Counted from the stretch's first letter, positions 11,943 to 23,793 are shown. The stretch: DNA of 64,000 nt from Centrapalus pauciflorus (GCA_020465985.1 JAANYP010007199.1:248001-312000), one strand, 5' to 3'. The notes: a model not told the origin generated them from the letters alone. Program-made: numbers and translations.

Positions 11943-12237
11943 GGATGAACAAAGGATGTTTTTAGGGTTTGAAAGAAGAATGTGTGATTCGTTCAGAGAG
12001 AAAGCAGAAGGCCGTGGAAGAAGAATATGTAACTAGTAGTTACAACTGAACGAAACCGGGACCTTTAAAGGTTTCGAAAAGTTGGGTCCCGCGCACACAT
12101 TTTGAAAATTACCCAAATACCCTGCACACTTTGACAGATCAAGTGAAAATAACTAGCAGTCCGAGAAAATGAACTAGCAGCATGAGAAAATACTCATGCT
12201 GTTAGTGTAAAATTGTGCAACTTTTCAATGGAACAGT
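11943..12237 (-). promoter_or_regulatory. Promoter-like gap upstream of ORF2-B
   Basis: On the element strand, from pol to ORF2: a 14-nt block (12172-12185) identical to one in the U3 (9562-9575), a second related motif, a TTTAAA box (about 12063-12068), a pyrimidine-rich stretch, and CAAACCCTAAAAAC just before the ATG. TATA-like boxes and AAACCCTAA motifs near the start site are common in plant genes. Transcription from here is inferred. Confidence 0.5.
12173..12205 (-). other. Hairpin in the pol-ORF2 gap of B
   Basis: The plus strand has actagcagcatgag, a 6-base loop, then ctcatgctgttagt. The arms pair over 13-14 bases with one mismatch. The arms are the U3-type motif in opposite orientations. 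Confidence 0.75.
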
Positions 12238-12251
12238 GTCTCCCCCTTAAA
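12238..12251 (-). other. Second, internal polypurine tract of B
   Basis: The element strand reads TTTAAGGGGGAGAC, about 35 bases after the pol stop. It closely resembles the terminal tract (TTAGGGGGAGAT). It may be the ancestral 3' tract, left inside when ORF2 was gained downstream. Confidence 0.6.
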
Positions 12252-12284
12252 TTAGCATACTGAGTAGATAATAATGAAAATCAA

Positions 12285-13637
12285 TTAATCCATGTTTACC
12301 ATACCAATATTTGATACTAGGAAAGTGAACCTTCCTATATCAAAAGGTTTTGTAAATAGATCAGCTAGCTGATCATCTGTATGTATTTTGGTAACTTGGA
12401 TTAACTTCTTTTCATTACAATCTCTGATGAAGTGAAACCTGATTTCTATATGCTTGGTTTTTGGGAATTTCACTGGGTTTTGCACAATGCTAATTGCACT
12501 TGAATTGTCAATATAAATAGGAGTGGATAAGAAATTCATACCATAGTCTCTTAGCTGATTTTGAATCCACATTACCTGGGAGCAGCAGCTTGCAGCTGCT
12601 ACGTATTCTGCTTCAGTGGATGATGTGGAGACAGTTGTTTGCTTTTTGCATTGCCAAGAGACCAGTCTTGCTCCTAAGTATTGACATCCACCAGTTGTGG
12701 ATTTCCTGTCAATGTTGCAACCACCATAGTCACTGTCAGAATAAGCAGTTAGTTCAAAAGGAGAGTCTTTAGGATACCATAGGCCTAAATGTGGTTGGCC
12801 TTTAAGATATCTAAAGATTCTTTTAACAGCAACCAAGTGAGAATGCTTTGGAGAGCATTGAAATCTAGCACACACACAGACAGCAAACATAATATCAGGT
12901 CTTGAAGATGTTAGATACATGAGAGATCCTATAAGGGATCTGTATAGATGAATGTCCACATCTATGCCATCTTTGTCTGTATGGAGCTGTTTATGAGGAT
13001 CCATTGGAGTGCTTGCAACCTTTGTGTCTTGATAGCCAAACTTTTCCAGTATGTCTTTGACATACTTTGATTGACTTAAGAATAGACCAGTAGGCTTCTG
13101 TTTAACTTGCAGCCCTAGAAAGAATGTGAGTTCCCCCATTGAACTCATTTGAAACTTTTTGTGCATTAGGGCCTCAAATTCTTTGCACAAACTATCATTA
13201 GTTGAGCCAAAGATGATGTCATCAACATAGATTTGGACAAGAAGAATCTCAGCTTTGATGGATTTAGTGAAAAGTGTTTTGTCCAGAGTGCCTCTCTTGA
13301 ATCCATTCTGTAGAAGATATGATGACAGTGTGTCATACCATGCTCTGGGGGCTTGGTGAAGACCATAGAGAGCTTTGTCTAGCTTGTACACCCTGTCTGG
13401 ATACTTGTAGTCTTCAAAACCAGGAGGTTGACACACATACACTTCCTCTTCAATTGTCCCATACAGGAAAGCAGACTTAACATCCATTTGATACACTTTA
13501 AATCCTTTGAAACTTGCATATGCTAGAAATAGTCTGATGACTTCAATTCTTGCTACTGGAGCAAAGACATCATCATAATCTATTCCTTCTTCTTGAGTGT
13601 ACCCTTGTGCTACTAGTCTTGCCTTGTTCTTGACCAT
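12285..13637 (-). pseudogene. Reverse transcriptase and RNase H of B
   Basis: A 450-codon open frame. It starts inside RT (KNKARLVAQGYTQEEGIDYD), has FAPVARIE, the catalytic YVDD motif (VQIYVDDIIFGS) and FFLGLQVKQ, then copia RNase H with AYSDSDYGGC, STSSTEAEYVAAASCC and the HFIRDC end. It ends HTDDQLADLFTKPF and a normal stop. The RT/RNase H core looks intact from here on, but the roughly 30 residues that normally precede it are missing because of a small deletion at about 13630, so it is out of frame with the upstream pol part. Confidence 0.92.
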
Positions 13638-14790
13638 ACATTCTGAATTTTGAACTGTAAAAGCTCTTCTTGCATGGCTTCAATCCAGGATGAATCTTTT
13701 AATGCTTCTGATGCCTTTTTGGGTTCTAGTTGAGACATGAAACAGGCATGTTCAAAAGCAGCTAGACTGAATTCAGGAACTGATTGTTCAGCAGCAGCAG
13801 TCTCATTGTGAACCATTTTCCTTGTTTGAACAGGAGTGCTTGGATCACCCAGTATTTGATTGAGAGGGTGATACTTGTGAACTCTTAGTGTGGGCTCTCT
13901 CTCTATTTGAAAAGAAGTTCCAAGGTTTGTATCATCTCCATCAGAACCAGTGAATGGTTCAGTTTCGGGAACAGCTTGAGTTTCTAGGCTAACAGCATGA
14001 GAAGCTGTTGGGACTGGTAGCCTAGAAACTGGGACTGTTTCCTTTTGTGATGGAGATGTGCTGTCAGGACTTGGGAATGGCACTTCAGTGTCTGGATTTG
14101 CATTAAGTGGAGCATTCAGGACCCCTGGAGGATCACATGACAGAAGTGGTAGAGTGGTGAAATCATCCCAACTTGTTGAATCTGCAGCAGTCTGAAACTT
14201 TGTGCCAACAGCATGAGAAATTGTATTGGCAGCATGAGAGTTTGTGTTAGCAGCTTCAACCCTGTATGCATCAGCTTCTGCAGTATACTCAACAAAGCTC
14301 AGAGAATTTGTTAGTGAATCTAAATCAAACAACCAATCAGGACCAGTGCCTTTGATATTAGCAGTATTTTCATTAAATTCAACATTGGCACTTTCTTCAA
14401 TTGTTTTAGACACACTGTTGTATACTCTATAGGCTTTGCTTTGAGTTGAGTATCCTACAAAGAATCCTTCTTCAGCCTTACTCTCAAACTTCCCTAAGTG
14501 AGTCTTAGTGTGAAGAATAGTACATGGGCATCCAAAAGGCTTGAAGAAAGCTATTAGGGGACTTCTGTTATGGAATAACTCATAGGGAGTTTTTCCTTGA
14601 GATTGGACAACTTGAACCCTATTTAGAACATAACAGGCTGTATTAACAGCTTCTGCCCAGAAAGTCATTGGCAGATTTGAATCAGCTAGCATTGTTCTAG
14701 CAGCCTCAATTAATGTTCTATTCTTTCTTTCAGCTACACCATTTTGCTGTGGTGTTCTTGGTGCACTATATTGTCTAGCAATGCCTTTGG
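13613..14790 (-). pseudogene. Integrase C-terminal half and linker to RT, B
   Basis: The frame carries the third catalytic residue of integrase (PQQNGVAERKNRT) near 14745, then MLADSNLPMTFWAEAVNTAC, the FGCPCTILHT and GFFVGYSTQSKAYRVYN blocks, and a low-complexity linker. Repeats of the AGCATGAGA motif (about 13985, 14209, 14231) encode NSHAANTISHAVG there. It ends in EAMQEELLQFKIQNVW followed by an out-of-frame stop at 13613, caused by the small deletion before RT. Confidence 0.88.
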
Positions 14791-14805
14791 ACTCACAGAA
14801 ACTGT

Positions 14806-15668
14806 TTAGAATTGATTTTTAAATTCAGTTCCATTGTCTGATCTTATCACCTTAACTTTGGAATTGGATTGGTTTTCTATCTTAAGGATAAAAGACTTAA
14901 CTAGCTCAGCAGTTTCATCTTTGGACCTAAGAAAGTAAACCCAAGTAAATCTGGTGAAATCATCAACAATGACTAAACAGTTTGCCCTTTTATTCAAACT
15001 CAAAACAGATGTTGGACCAAATAGATCCATATGTAACAATTGAAGAACAGATGAGATTGAATTTACTTCTTTGGCCTTATGAGAAGTTTTGTGTTGCTTA
15101 CCTTTAAGACATGCTACACAATGATCATCACAAATGAACTCCTTTTGTGGTAATCCTCTTACCAGATTCTTTTTAACTAAAGCATTCATGGACTTGAAGT
15201 TCATGTGACACATCCTTCTATGCCAAAGAGCAGACTCATTTGATGATGCTTTGGATATTAAACAGCTTAAAGTATTTGATTTAGTCAAGAGATCTGTGTC
15301 CAGGCAGTAAACATTGTCCTTTCTTGGTGTTCTTAGTAAAACAAGTTTTTCAGGAACTTTGAAATCCTTTGAAAGAACAATGCACTCAGAATCTGTGAAC
15401 AGAACAATGTTTTGTTTGTCACAGATTTGAGAGACACTCAATAAATTGTACTTAAGCTGTTCAACATACAGAACATCATGGAATGTCATGTTGCCTGCAT
15501 TAACAGTACCTTTACCTGTAACCTTACCTCCTTTTGAGTTGCCTCCAAATGCAACAAAACCTCCATCAAAACCCTTGAAATTTGACAAGCATCAGAATTG
15601 CCTGTCATGTGCCTAGAGCATCCACTGTCCAGATGCCATCTTGTTCTATGAGGAGACCTGTGGTTGCC
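14806..15668 (-). pseudogene. Protease and integrase N-terminal half of B
   Basis: Protease: WHLDSGCSRHMTGNSDAC with the D-S-G active site at about 15625. A frame change near 15590 leads to GGKVTGKGTVNAGNMTFHDV. Integrase zinc finger: LWHRRMCHMNFKSMNAL with CVACLKGKQHKTS. Catalytic core: LLHMDLFGPTSV and VIRSDNGTEFKNQ with both aspartates. A one-base change near 14815 gives a stop and shifts the rest to the next frame. Confidence 0.88.
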
Positions 15669-15692
15669 CTGCACAAATAACAGCTTAGTTAG
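15669..15692 (-). promoter_or_regulatory. Splice-acceptor-like signal at the gag/protease junction of B
   Basis: The gag stop TAA (15687-15685) sits in TAACTAA, which fits a plant branch point. A T-rich stretch and TGTGCAGG follow, with AG at 15670-15669. Protease coding begins right after. The same layout is seen in A (59082-59106) and C (37475-37503). Confidence 0.55.
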
Positions 15693-18311
15693 TAGTGGAG
15701 TAAACCCAAACCAAATTGGTTTTGGGTTGGCCTTGTACATTGACATAACTAAAAACTGTTTTTGACTTCTTATATTTGGTGAGATCTACTGATGGAGTCT
15801 TTGGAGAGTATTTAGTGATAATATGAGGTACCCAACTATTTTGATCATCTTTTCTTCTGACAGTCTCAGATGATTCACTAGCAGCTCCAGTTTGATGCCC
15901 AGCAACTTGAGCTGTGTTTGTAGTGTTAACAGTTTCAGTTTTTGCACTAACAACATCAGATTTTGACTTAGCAGTCTGATCTTTTGCATTAGCAGTTTGA
16001 GCAACAGATTTGTCCTTGACACACCATATTTGTTTAAAACTTGATTTAGGCTTTGCCAAAACTTGTTTTTGATGTGTGGACTGTTTTTTATTAACTTTTG
16101 AGAATCTGTGATCAACTGTTTTCTTTGGAGCTGCTGTGGAAGGTTTCACTTTTGAGTGCTTTTCCTGATTAGGATTTGATTTTGTGTGATGCACAGTCTG
16201 TTTTGCAACAGCTGGTTTGTAAAAACAATCCTTGGCTAAGTGATTCTTCCTTCCACTGTGAAAGCATCTTTTGACAGTTTGAATTGGAACACCAGAATTT
16301 TCTGTCAATTTCTGGTTCTTGTTTCTCTGGTTTCCTCTTACCTGCTGTTGTTTAGGAAACTTTTGAACACCATGCTTTTGGCATGTGCAGATAGAAACAG
16401 TTTGACCTCTTTTAGTTCCTTTTGATGAAGATGCAGTGTTACAGTTAGAATGTACAGGATCTTGTGGAGTAGAATTGCATACACTCATCTTCTCTTTTCC
16501 TTTCTTACTGGGAGCTTGGACTTCTATGGGTGCACTCTTTATGTCACAGTCTCTATATTGACTCTTATCTTCTTTTAATTCAGGACTGTTATCAAGAATA
16601 GGATCTACAATAGTCATAGACTCATCTAGTGGTTCATTGACAAGTCTATCAGCAACCTCACTCATTGGATTAATGTACTTGTTATTATATGGAGGTGGAG
16701 TAGCTCTGTATCCTATTCCTTCTTTGGGATTGACCTGAGATTTCACTCTATCTTTGAATTGAACTTCCATTAGGTGTTCTAGCTTTTGATTTGCTAACTT
16801 GAAGTTTCCTAGATCTATGTTAACAGATTCTAGTTTCTTATTAGCCTCTAACACCTTCTGTTCAGTCTCTTCTACCTTTTTATTCAGAGATTCTATTTTC
16901 TTATTGAGTTCCTTTTTCTCCCATTCATGATAGGTTCTATCATACCCCATTTGAATCTCATTATCCTTATAATCATTGATCTGTTTTTCCAGATCTTCTA
17001 TGGCTTGCATATATTCATATCTCCTTTCTTCCATCTTAGCTAGAGTTTTGCACATGCTCTCATTATGATCTCTGTACTTTTTAACCATATTTTTGCATGA
17101 TTGAGAGCAGAGTTTAGAATTTACCTCAGATGGTAGGTCAGTGGAGGAGACATTTGATGTTTCTGCCATAAGTGCTTGATTTTGAAATTCTTCCTCTGTC
17201 TGATCACTCCAGTCAAACACATTGTCTTCTTGAGAGACAAGTGCTGTTGATGAGGACGCTTGGATGGGCTGTGAAGTCCTTGATGGCTGTTGACTTTGAG
17301 ATCTACATTCTCTGGCAAAGTGACCAAGCTTATGGCATTTATAGCATTCCACTTTTGATTTATCAAAAGATGGTTTGCCTTCTGTCTTGGCTTGAAAGTT
17401 GGTCCTACCAGTTTTTTTCAGAAATCTTTTGGCCCTCATGGTCAACATTGCATGCTGCCACTTTAAATCCATCTCTTCAAGATCATCTGGATGAATTTGT
17501 TCCAAGTCTTCAACATTTAGAGCAAATAATCCATCATTGGCAACAAAAGCCTCATAGTGAGTTTCAGCAGAATTGTCATCACCACCTGAAAAAGAATCAC
17601 AGTTATTAGATTTTTCAGAAGACAGAAGAGCAGTGTTGTGATTATAAGAAAAGGATTTCTTTTTAGCATCAATCTCAGTCTCAAACACTCTGAAACTGTT
17701 ATACAGATCATCCAATTCTATCTCATCAAGGGTGTCTTTTGTTCTCCACTGTGCAGCATAGACTGTCCATTCTTCTCCAAGAGATCTGAGAAACTTTCTG
17801 TTGACTTCATCTTGATCCAGATTGACCTTTGCACTTTCCAGTTCACTTATCAGTTTGTTGAACCTGTCAAAGATTTGAGTGAAGTTTTCATTCTTGCCAC
17901 CAGAAAAGTTTTCATACTGCTGTTTCAAGAGGTCCTTTTGATTTCTCTTGGTACTGGCATTACTAGCAAACCTCTTCTCTAAGGCATTCCAAAGAGAGTG
18001 AGCAGTATAAAACTTTTTGAACTGATGTTGATAAGCATTAGGAATGGCTATTTGTAATAATGTGAGTGCTTTCACTTCATTCATTCTAGCCTTCCTTTCA
18101 AGTTCAGTTTTTGGAGGAGTTTTGACTGGTTTTCCCTCGTCATCAAGTTCTGGATCAACTACAGGAGGAAATTCAACAGCTTCCCATATGGCATAATCAA
18201 TGAATTGAAATGTTGTTGAATCCTGAGTTTCCACATCTCAAACTCAGTGGGCTTGAGCATAGGCACTTTGAGTCCTTGCCCAGATCCACTGCTGCTATTT
18301 TCAAATTCCAT
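15685..18311 (-). pseudogene. gag of B (capsid domain, CCHC knuckle, coiled coil)
   Basis: The start is most likely the ATG at 18311 (MEFENSSSGSG, then MLKPTEFEMWKLRIQQ), because a one-base shift near 18215-18235 then connects to the long frame (IDYAIWEAVEFPPVVD). The long frame has the copia gag domain (LTLLQIAIPNAYQHQFKKF, LWNALEKRFASN), a zinc knuckle CYKCHKLGHFAREC near residues 297-310, a long coiled coil (about 390-510), a second knuckle-like motif CFHSGRKNHLAKDC with one Cys replaced by Ser, and a Lys/Ser/Thr-rich tail. It ends at the TAA at 15685. One frameshift makes it non-functional as it stands. Confidence 0.88.
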
Positions 18312-18410
18312 TGTAAAAGATTAAAAATTTAAAAGAAAGTTTTTGACTTTGAAAAACAAAGAGTAACCTGGTTTGAAAAACCTGATTTGAACAACCTGGT
18401 TTGACAAACC

Positions 18411-18424
18411 TGGCTCTGATACCA
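18411..18424 (-). other. Primer binding site of B
   Basis: The plus strand reads tggctctgatacca, so the element strand reads TGGTATCAGAGCCA. It is complementary to the initiator Met tRNA end and lies two bases inside the 5' LTR. Confidence 0.93.
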
Positions 18425-18426
18425 CT

Positions 18427-19095
18427 TGTAAGGATCTAAAACTGAATAACCAAGATTAACTGATTTGAAATTTATCAGAGTATAAATCAATAATCTTGCT
18501 TTGAATTAAAGTTTAATTAAGAAGTTTGCGGAATAACACTTAATTATTTTGACAAAAAACTTTCAGAACCAATGAAGCATAAAACATAAGAAGTAATCAA
18601 GACTGTTTGTATTGCTGAATTCAATGATTACAATCACCTCTAATCTGTTTGATTAGACGAAGAACACAGACTGTTCTTAGGGTTTTACAACCTTAGAGGC
18701 TTAAGAAAACTTAATCAATAAAGCAATTACAGACTCAAAATATGCAGAAAACTCCTATACAATAGAACGACCTATTCTCTGTATTTATATTGCTTCTTGA
18801 TATGTTTCCTTGACGAACTATGACTTCTCTGATAGTAGATATGCTGGAATCTTCATGTAGATATCGTTTCCTGAAAATCAGCACTTTCTGTTTCTGAAAC
18901 TTTTGAGCAGCTTGAATCTCTTGACAGCATGAACTGAGCAGCTTGAGTTGTTTTGCTCTGGCAGCTTGAACTTTTACACTGGCAGCTCGAGTTTCTTCAA
19001 CTAGCAGCATGAACTTTGTATTTACATGTAAAATCTACTAACAGTCTGAGAAGTCTAAACTAACAGCTTGAGCATACTTAAACTATTTCCCAACA
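18427..19095 (-). mobile_element. 5' LTR of B
   Basis: 669 bp, the same length and ends as the 3' LTR. A TATA box lies at 18789-18782 on the element strand. The U3 carries the same CAGCTTGAA motif cluster (18900-19075). On its right it cuts into the ORF2 C-terminal part of a second, oppositely oriented B-type element. Confidence 0.93.
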
Positions 19096-19706
19096 CTAAC
19101 GATTCTCAATCTGAAACCATTCAACAAGCAAAGTTTGATCAGGTAAAGAGAGTGATGTTTGAACAACAGCTGCAAAAGGCTATGGAAATTGAAAAGTTCC
19201 TGGATCAGCATGACTTCTCCAAACCTCCTATTACTTACTGGTATGCTAAGTCAATGAATGACATTGATTTAGTGTATCATTTTGTAATCAAAAGAGAAGC
19301 TGGTCCAGAGGAAGAATTTAAAAGCCTAATTCACCTGGTATAGAGACTGACTAGAGATGAACTGTCCCAAATGCATCATATTGGAGTTGCCAGTCACTCT
19401 AGGTCACCAATTGTATGGGTTCAACAAAATTTGAAAGATCTCAGAAGCATTTTTGATCCAGAGTCTACCAGAGTAGATATAGAAGCTGCCATGGAAATGG
19501 AGATTGTACAAGTTGATTTATATGCCAAATCAATGACATATACACTCAAGCTTGCAGACAGATCTAGCTGGTTCTACAATTTTGAATTTCTCAATTTACC
19601 AAAAGCATGGCTACTCCAAATGAGCTCTATGAAGATTGATTGTGATAAAGTGGAGTTGAAGAGAGAATTCATAAAAGCTATAAGGCAGAAACTTTCACAG
19701 TTGTAA
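19096..19706 (+). pseudogene. ORF2 C-terminal fragment of B-type element B'
   Basis: Plus-strand coding similar to the end of ORF2-B: VMFEQQLQKAMEIEKFLDQH, then FVIKREAGPEEEF and, after an in-frame TAG near 19341, LTRDELSQMHHIGV. It ends normally at 19706. The shared residues show that this C-terminal domain is a conserved part of ORF2. Its 5' part, and the rest of B', were lost where B begins at 19095. Confidence 0.85.
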
Positions 19707-19797
19707 GTTTTTGGATGCCTTAGTTTGTATATAACAGTTTTACTTTGTTTTGTTTCCTTATTTGTATAGAAACTTAAAGTCTTATGTAAAGAATTTA

Positions 19798-19811
19798 AGT
19801 TAGGGGGAGAT
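19798..19811 (+). other. Polypurine tract of B'
   Basis: agttagggggagat stands directly before the LTR start tgttggg, as in B. Confidence 0.9.
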
Positions 19812-20437
19812 TGTTGGGAAATATTCTAAGTATGTCAAGCTGTTAGTTAGATTTCTCAAACTGTTAGTAGTATTTCTGTGTAATTACAAAGTTCAAGCGG
19901 CTAGTTCAACAAGTTCAAGCTGCCAGAGTTAAAAGTTCAAGCTGCTCAACTGATTAACAACAAAAAGTGTTGAATTTCAAGAACTGATATATATTTCAAG
20001 ATTTGAACATCATTCAAGAATATCCTCTACCAGAGAAATCAGAGTTCATCAAGGAAACAAATCAGACGGCTATATATATAGATAGACTAGGTCTATCTAT
20101 TGTAAGTCTGTACGTGCAAGTTCTGTAATTGTGTGCTTCATTGTAATTGCTTTCTGATAAAGTTTCTCAAGCCTCTAAGGTTGTAAAACCCTAAGAACAA
20201 TTAGTGTTCTTCGTCTAATCAAATAGACTAGAGGTGATTGTAATCAGTGATTTTGGCAATGTAAAGGATTGGATTTTGATTATAGTTATCTATTATTTAT
20301 TTTGAAAGTTTTCTTAAAAAACAATTAAGTGTTATTCCACAAACTTCTTAATTGGACTTTGATTCAAAAACAAGGTTATTGGTTTACACTCTGATTTATT
20401 AAAAGCAGTTAATCTTAGGTGAACTTTGATCTTGACA
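19812..20437 (+). mobile_element. 3' LTR of B'
   Basis: A 626-bp LTR in the plus orientation, from tgttgggaaatattc to gatcttgaca. A TATA-like run (ctatatatatagata) lies near 20070. The U3 has the same CAAGCTGCCAG / CAAGCTGCTCAA motifs. It is inserted within the A1 gag; the right-hand target copy would be TTGTT. Confidence 0.88.
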
Positions 20438-22174
20438 TTGTTCGCTCAACTTGTCTTTTAAAACTATCACACCCCGAGCATCTGCTTTCATTTTGGCCCT
20501 TACATCCTCCTTAATATCTAGAAGACTAGCATTATCAGATTTTAATGATTGGACCTGAGCTGTCATGGTGTTATGTGTCTGTAGTACTAGATTTAATCTA
20601 TCATTTAATGTAGCACATAAAACGCATAAGTCATGAAATGTAGAAAAGTGAAGATTTACCTTTTGGCGATCTGATTCCATATTAGCCATTTGAGCTGCAA
20701 ACTCTAGAATGGTTTGCTCCTCTGACATTTCCACCAAGAAAGGAATTGATTCTGACTGCTGGATGTCCTCTGTTTCTTCTTCAACTCTTTCCACCGGTCT
20801 CAGTTATCTCAGCAATAAAAGCTCCGGCATTAAACTCCGGATGAGTATTCCAATCATATGTTCCATCTAGCTGTCTGTTGGATGACACATTCGTTAACAG
20901 ACCAACTATCGCTGCTTGATTTCCTGAACCACTAGAATGCTGTCTACTTTGGTTCTGATTCTGATAATTTTCAACATTTGGTCGTTGACACTCTCTGGCA
21001 AAATGTCCCAATCCTTGACAATTGTAGCACTTTACCTTTGACTTGTCAAAACCAACGTTGTTGCTTACACTCAGATTCCTTCCCGTTCGTTTCATGAATC
21101 TCTTGACCATTTGCGTTACCATGGCCAGTTGCCATTGTAGGTCCATCTGTTCCAAGTCGTCCGAATATACCTGATCGTAGTCCTCTTCCCACAAAGCTGG
21201 ATCATTTATTTTGCCTTGAACGCGGTTGCCGTAAGCTGCGACAAACGAAGCTAGAAGATTTAGATGATCTTCAGCTGATTTTGCGCTCATAGGCATCTTG
21301 GTATAGTCTTGAGAAGTAGATGCTGAATGTTGTGGTTTTTCTTCCGGTTTAGAACACCCTAAGAATGCTCTATTACCAGATTCGTCAGCTTCAACTGGTA
21401 TCGACTCTTCTCCCATAAAGAATGTTGTGGCCCCTGTAGAAGCTGAAGACTTTGACTTCCCGAAGTACATTTTAGGTTCCTGTACTTGTTCAAATTCTCG
21501 TTCATTCTTCTGCAGCTTGAAGTTGTAGGCCCTCACCGTTCCAATAACTCCTTCCAGAGTGAGAGTCTCAAATTTCTCTCAGCATGCTTAATCAGGGCAG
21601 TGTACATCTCCCACTTAGCAGGTAAAGCATCTATAAGCTTTTCTATCAGTTCAGTTTCTTGATATTCACCACTATGATTATCAAGTTCAGTCAGCAGATG
21701 ATAGAATCTAGTAATGGTTTAATCCAAGGACTCATTCTTCAGCGCCTTGAATATAGCAAATTGTTTCGTCAACATCTTTGTTCTCCCCTTTCGTACCCTG
21801 GGATTTCCCTCAGACCTCTTCTCTAGAGCGTCCCATAGCTCTTTAGAAGTCCTATGATTTCTAAGTGTGTGTAGAATCTCCTGCGGTAATGCCATTCTAA
21901 TAGACGAAAAAGCTCGGTTCTCGGCCTCATAAATCTTTTTGTCGTCATCTTTCATTAACTGGTACGTCAAAACTTTTAATCGGCCTTCAAGCTCTTGCGT
22001 TGGGGGAACGTATCCTTGGTCGATGCATATCCACATACGCATGTCGTTAAATCTTGCCAAGTCTGCAAATTTGTCCTTCCACTAGTAGCAATCTTCTAAT
22101 TTCATCAGCTTGGGTGGAGAATTAGCTTTGCCAACCTCATGATCCATTTACAAAAATTTGTGCAAACTTGACAT
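20438..22174 (-). pseudogene. gag of A-type element A1, cut by B'
   Basis: ATG at 22174, followed by an in-frame stop at about codon 9 and another near 22084. Recognisable parts: ARFNDMRMWICIDQGYVPP, ELWDALEKRSEGNPRVRK, then AEDHLNLLASFVAAYGNRV, the CCHC knuckle CYNCQGLGHFAREC, and a helical region with QTILEFAAQMANMESDRQ. The gene breaks off after DKLSEQC at 20438, where the B' LTR starts. At least two frame changes are present (near 21700-21540 and 20790). Its order of parts is the same as in the gag of A. Confidence 0.88.
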
Positions 22175-22795
22175 TCTTTTAAAACTTTTTGTTTTCGAAC
22201 TTAAACAATTTAATTTAAAAATGAATTTTAACACAAATCTTTCGAACTTATTCAAGTTCGAATAATTTAAAATTTAAATTCGTTTTGTAAATTAAATTCG
22301 AATTGTGTTAAGTTTGTAGTCAACAAGTTCGAAAGCCTACAAGTTCGAGAAACCCTAAAATTTTTCTAACAAATTCGAACCAAGTCAAGTTCGAGAAACC
22401 CTAAGAACTTCTGACAAGTTCGAATCAAATCGAATTCGAAATCCAACTAAGTTCGAATCCAGGTAAATTCGAATCCTCTGACAAGTTCGAACCCCAAATA
22501 AATTCGAAAAACCCTAGAATAATTTCGTGAGGAGCGTATTCTGATACACCCCTTATGTTCGAGCGCCGCAAGTTTGAGAAAGCCAAAAACTCGATTTTTC
22601 AAGATTTCAGATTAAACCAACATTTTTATTAAAAACACTGATTTCGACTGAAAAGAAGAACTATTATGAATTTTTCCCCGTAACCGTGCTTGTAGAACTC
22701 TGAAAACTTAAAAAATGTGTGACTTATCCGGTAAAAACGTCAAGACACCAAAGAATGTTCGTCAAAACATGAAGAACACGAAGAACACTCGTTAT
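22175..22795 (-). other. 5' leader of A1
   Basis: Untranslated leader with dense TCGAA motifs (22235-22600) and the family phrase gttcgagcgccgcaagttt. The donor-like GTAAG seen in the leaders of A and A0 is changed to GCACG here. Confidence 0.7.
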
Positions 22796-22808
22796 GGCTC
22801 CGATACCA
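22796..22808 (-). other. Primer binding site of A1
   Basis: The plus strand reads tggctccgatacca around this position. It is the initiator Met tRNA site with one change (T to C) relative to A. Confidence 0.85.
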
Positions 22809-23219
22809 CTTGTATGGTCACCTCTGTTACAGATCTAATCTTGACGCGATGCCGTCCAACGAGTGCGGAATCCTCGTTGGTGGCTTAACGAATCGATCAT
22901 ACATGGTAACCAGAGACAAACACAATAATAGCTGATACAATGAACGACCCCACACGGTGTATTTCTGCAAAACAGACTCTCTAAAACGTTCTAGCTCGCA
23001 CATGCACTTGCAAAAGCTCTGAAACTCGTATTTCTCAAAAGTCAGTTAATAACACGAATTAACATCTAATTATACTAATTAAGTTCATTTAGGCCTAAGC
23101 CCACGAACATGTCCAATACCCTTCGAAGATAGTTTCACTAAGTTCGACTGAGTGGGGTTAAGTTCGAACCTTAGCCTAGAAGTTATCCTTCGAACTTATC
23201 CCTAGAACTTATTCCTAGA

Positions 23220-23793
23220 TGTAAGGTCGCCTTCCTACGGATCCTATCTTGACGCGACACCGTCTAACGAGTGCAGAATCCTCGTTAGCAGCTTGACGGA
23301 TAGACCACGCACCCGAAACACGGAGACACACACAGTGATAGACGAACAACGAAACGTCCCTACACGTGATTCTCTCCAAGAACAAACTCTCTTAAACTTG
23401 CAAGTTCGAGATCGCCTTTTGCTTAATCTCTGATTAAACTTCTGCAAAACTTAGTTAATTATTCGAATGAACCCTTAATTATAACACCTGGTTCGAATTT
23501 GCCCAGGACAAGTTCGAATAAGCCCAAGGCCTTTCGAATTTGTCCTCTACAAATTCGAATCTTATGCTTCAAACTTATGTTTGAACTTATCTTTGAACTT
23601 ATGTTTGAACTTATTGTAACACATTACACCAAGTTCAAACATACATGCAATCAATATCAAACATATATAATAAAACATATAACAAACATATAACAAACAT
23701 GTATCAAACACTTGTTAATATGTAATAGCAATCAAATTGACTTTTACAAAATATGTCTATACTTATGCTATCGTCACACAAGGTGCACTAACA
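23220..23793 (-). mobile_element. 3' LTR of D1
   Basis: 574 bp, from tgtaaggtcgcc to gtgcactaaca. It differs from the 5' copy mainly by small substitutions and about 22 bp of length. It carries repeated TTTGAACTTATC-type units near 23570-23620. Confidence 0.92.

Larger units (their letters stand above)
8990..19095 (-). mobile_element. Copia element B with ORF2 (10.1 kb)
   Basis: Element strand order: 5' LTR (19095-18427), primer site, gag, protease, integrase, RT, RNase H, internal polypurine tract, promoter-like gap, ORF2, polypurine tract, 3' LTR (9658-8990). Both LTRs are 669 bp and clearly alike, though with scattered differences. The flanking five bases differ (TATTG on the left, CTAAC on the right), so there is no target duplication. 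Either one flank was rearranged or the LTR pair comes from recombination between elements. Confidence 0.9.
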
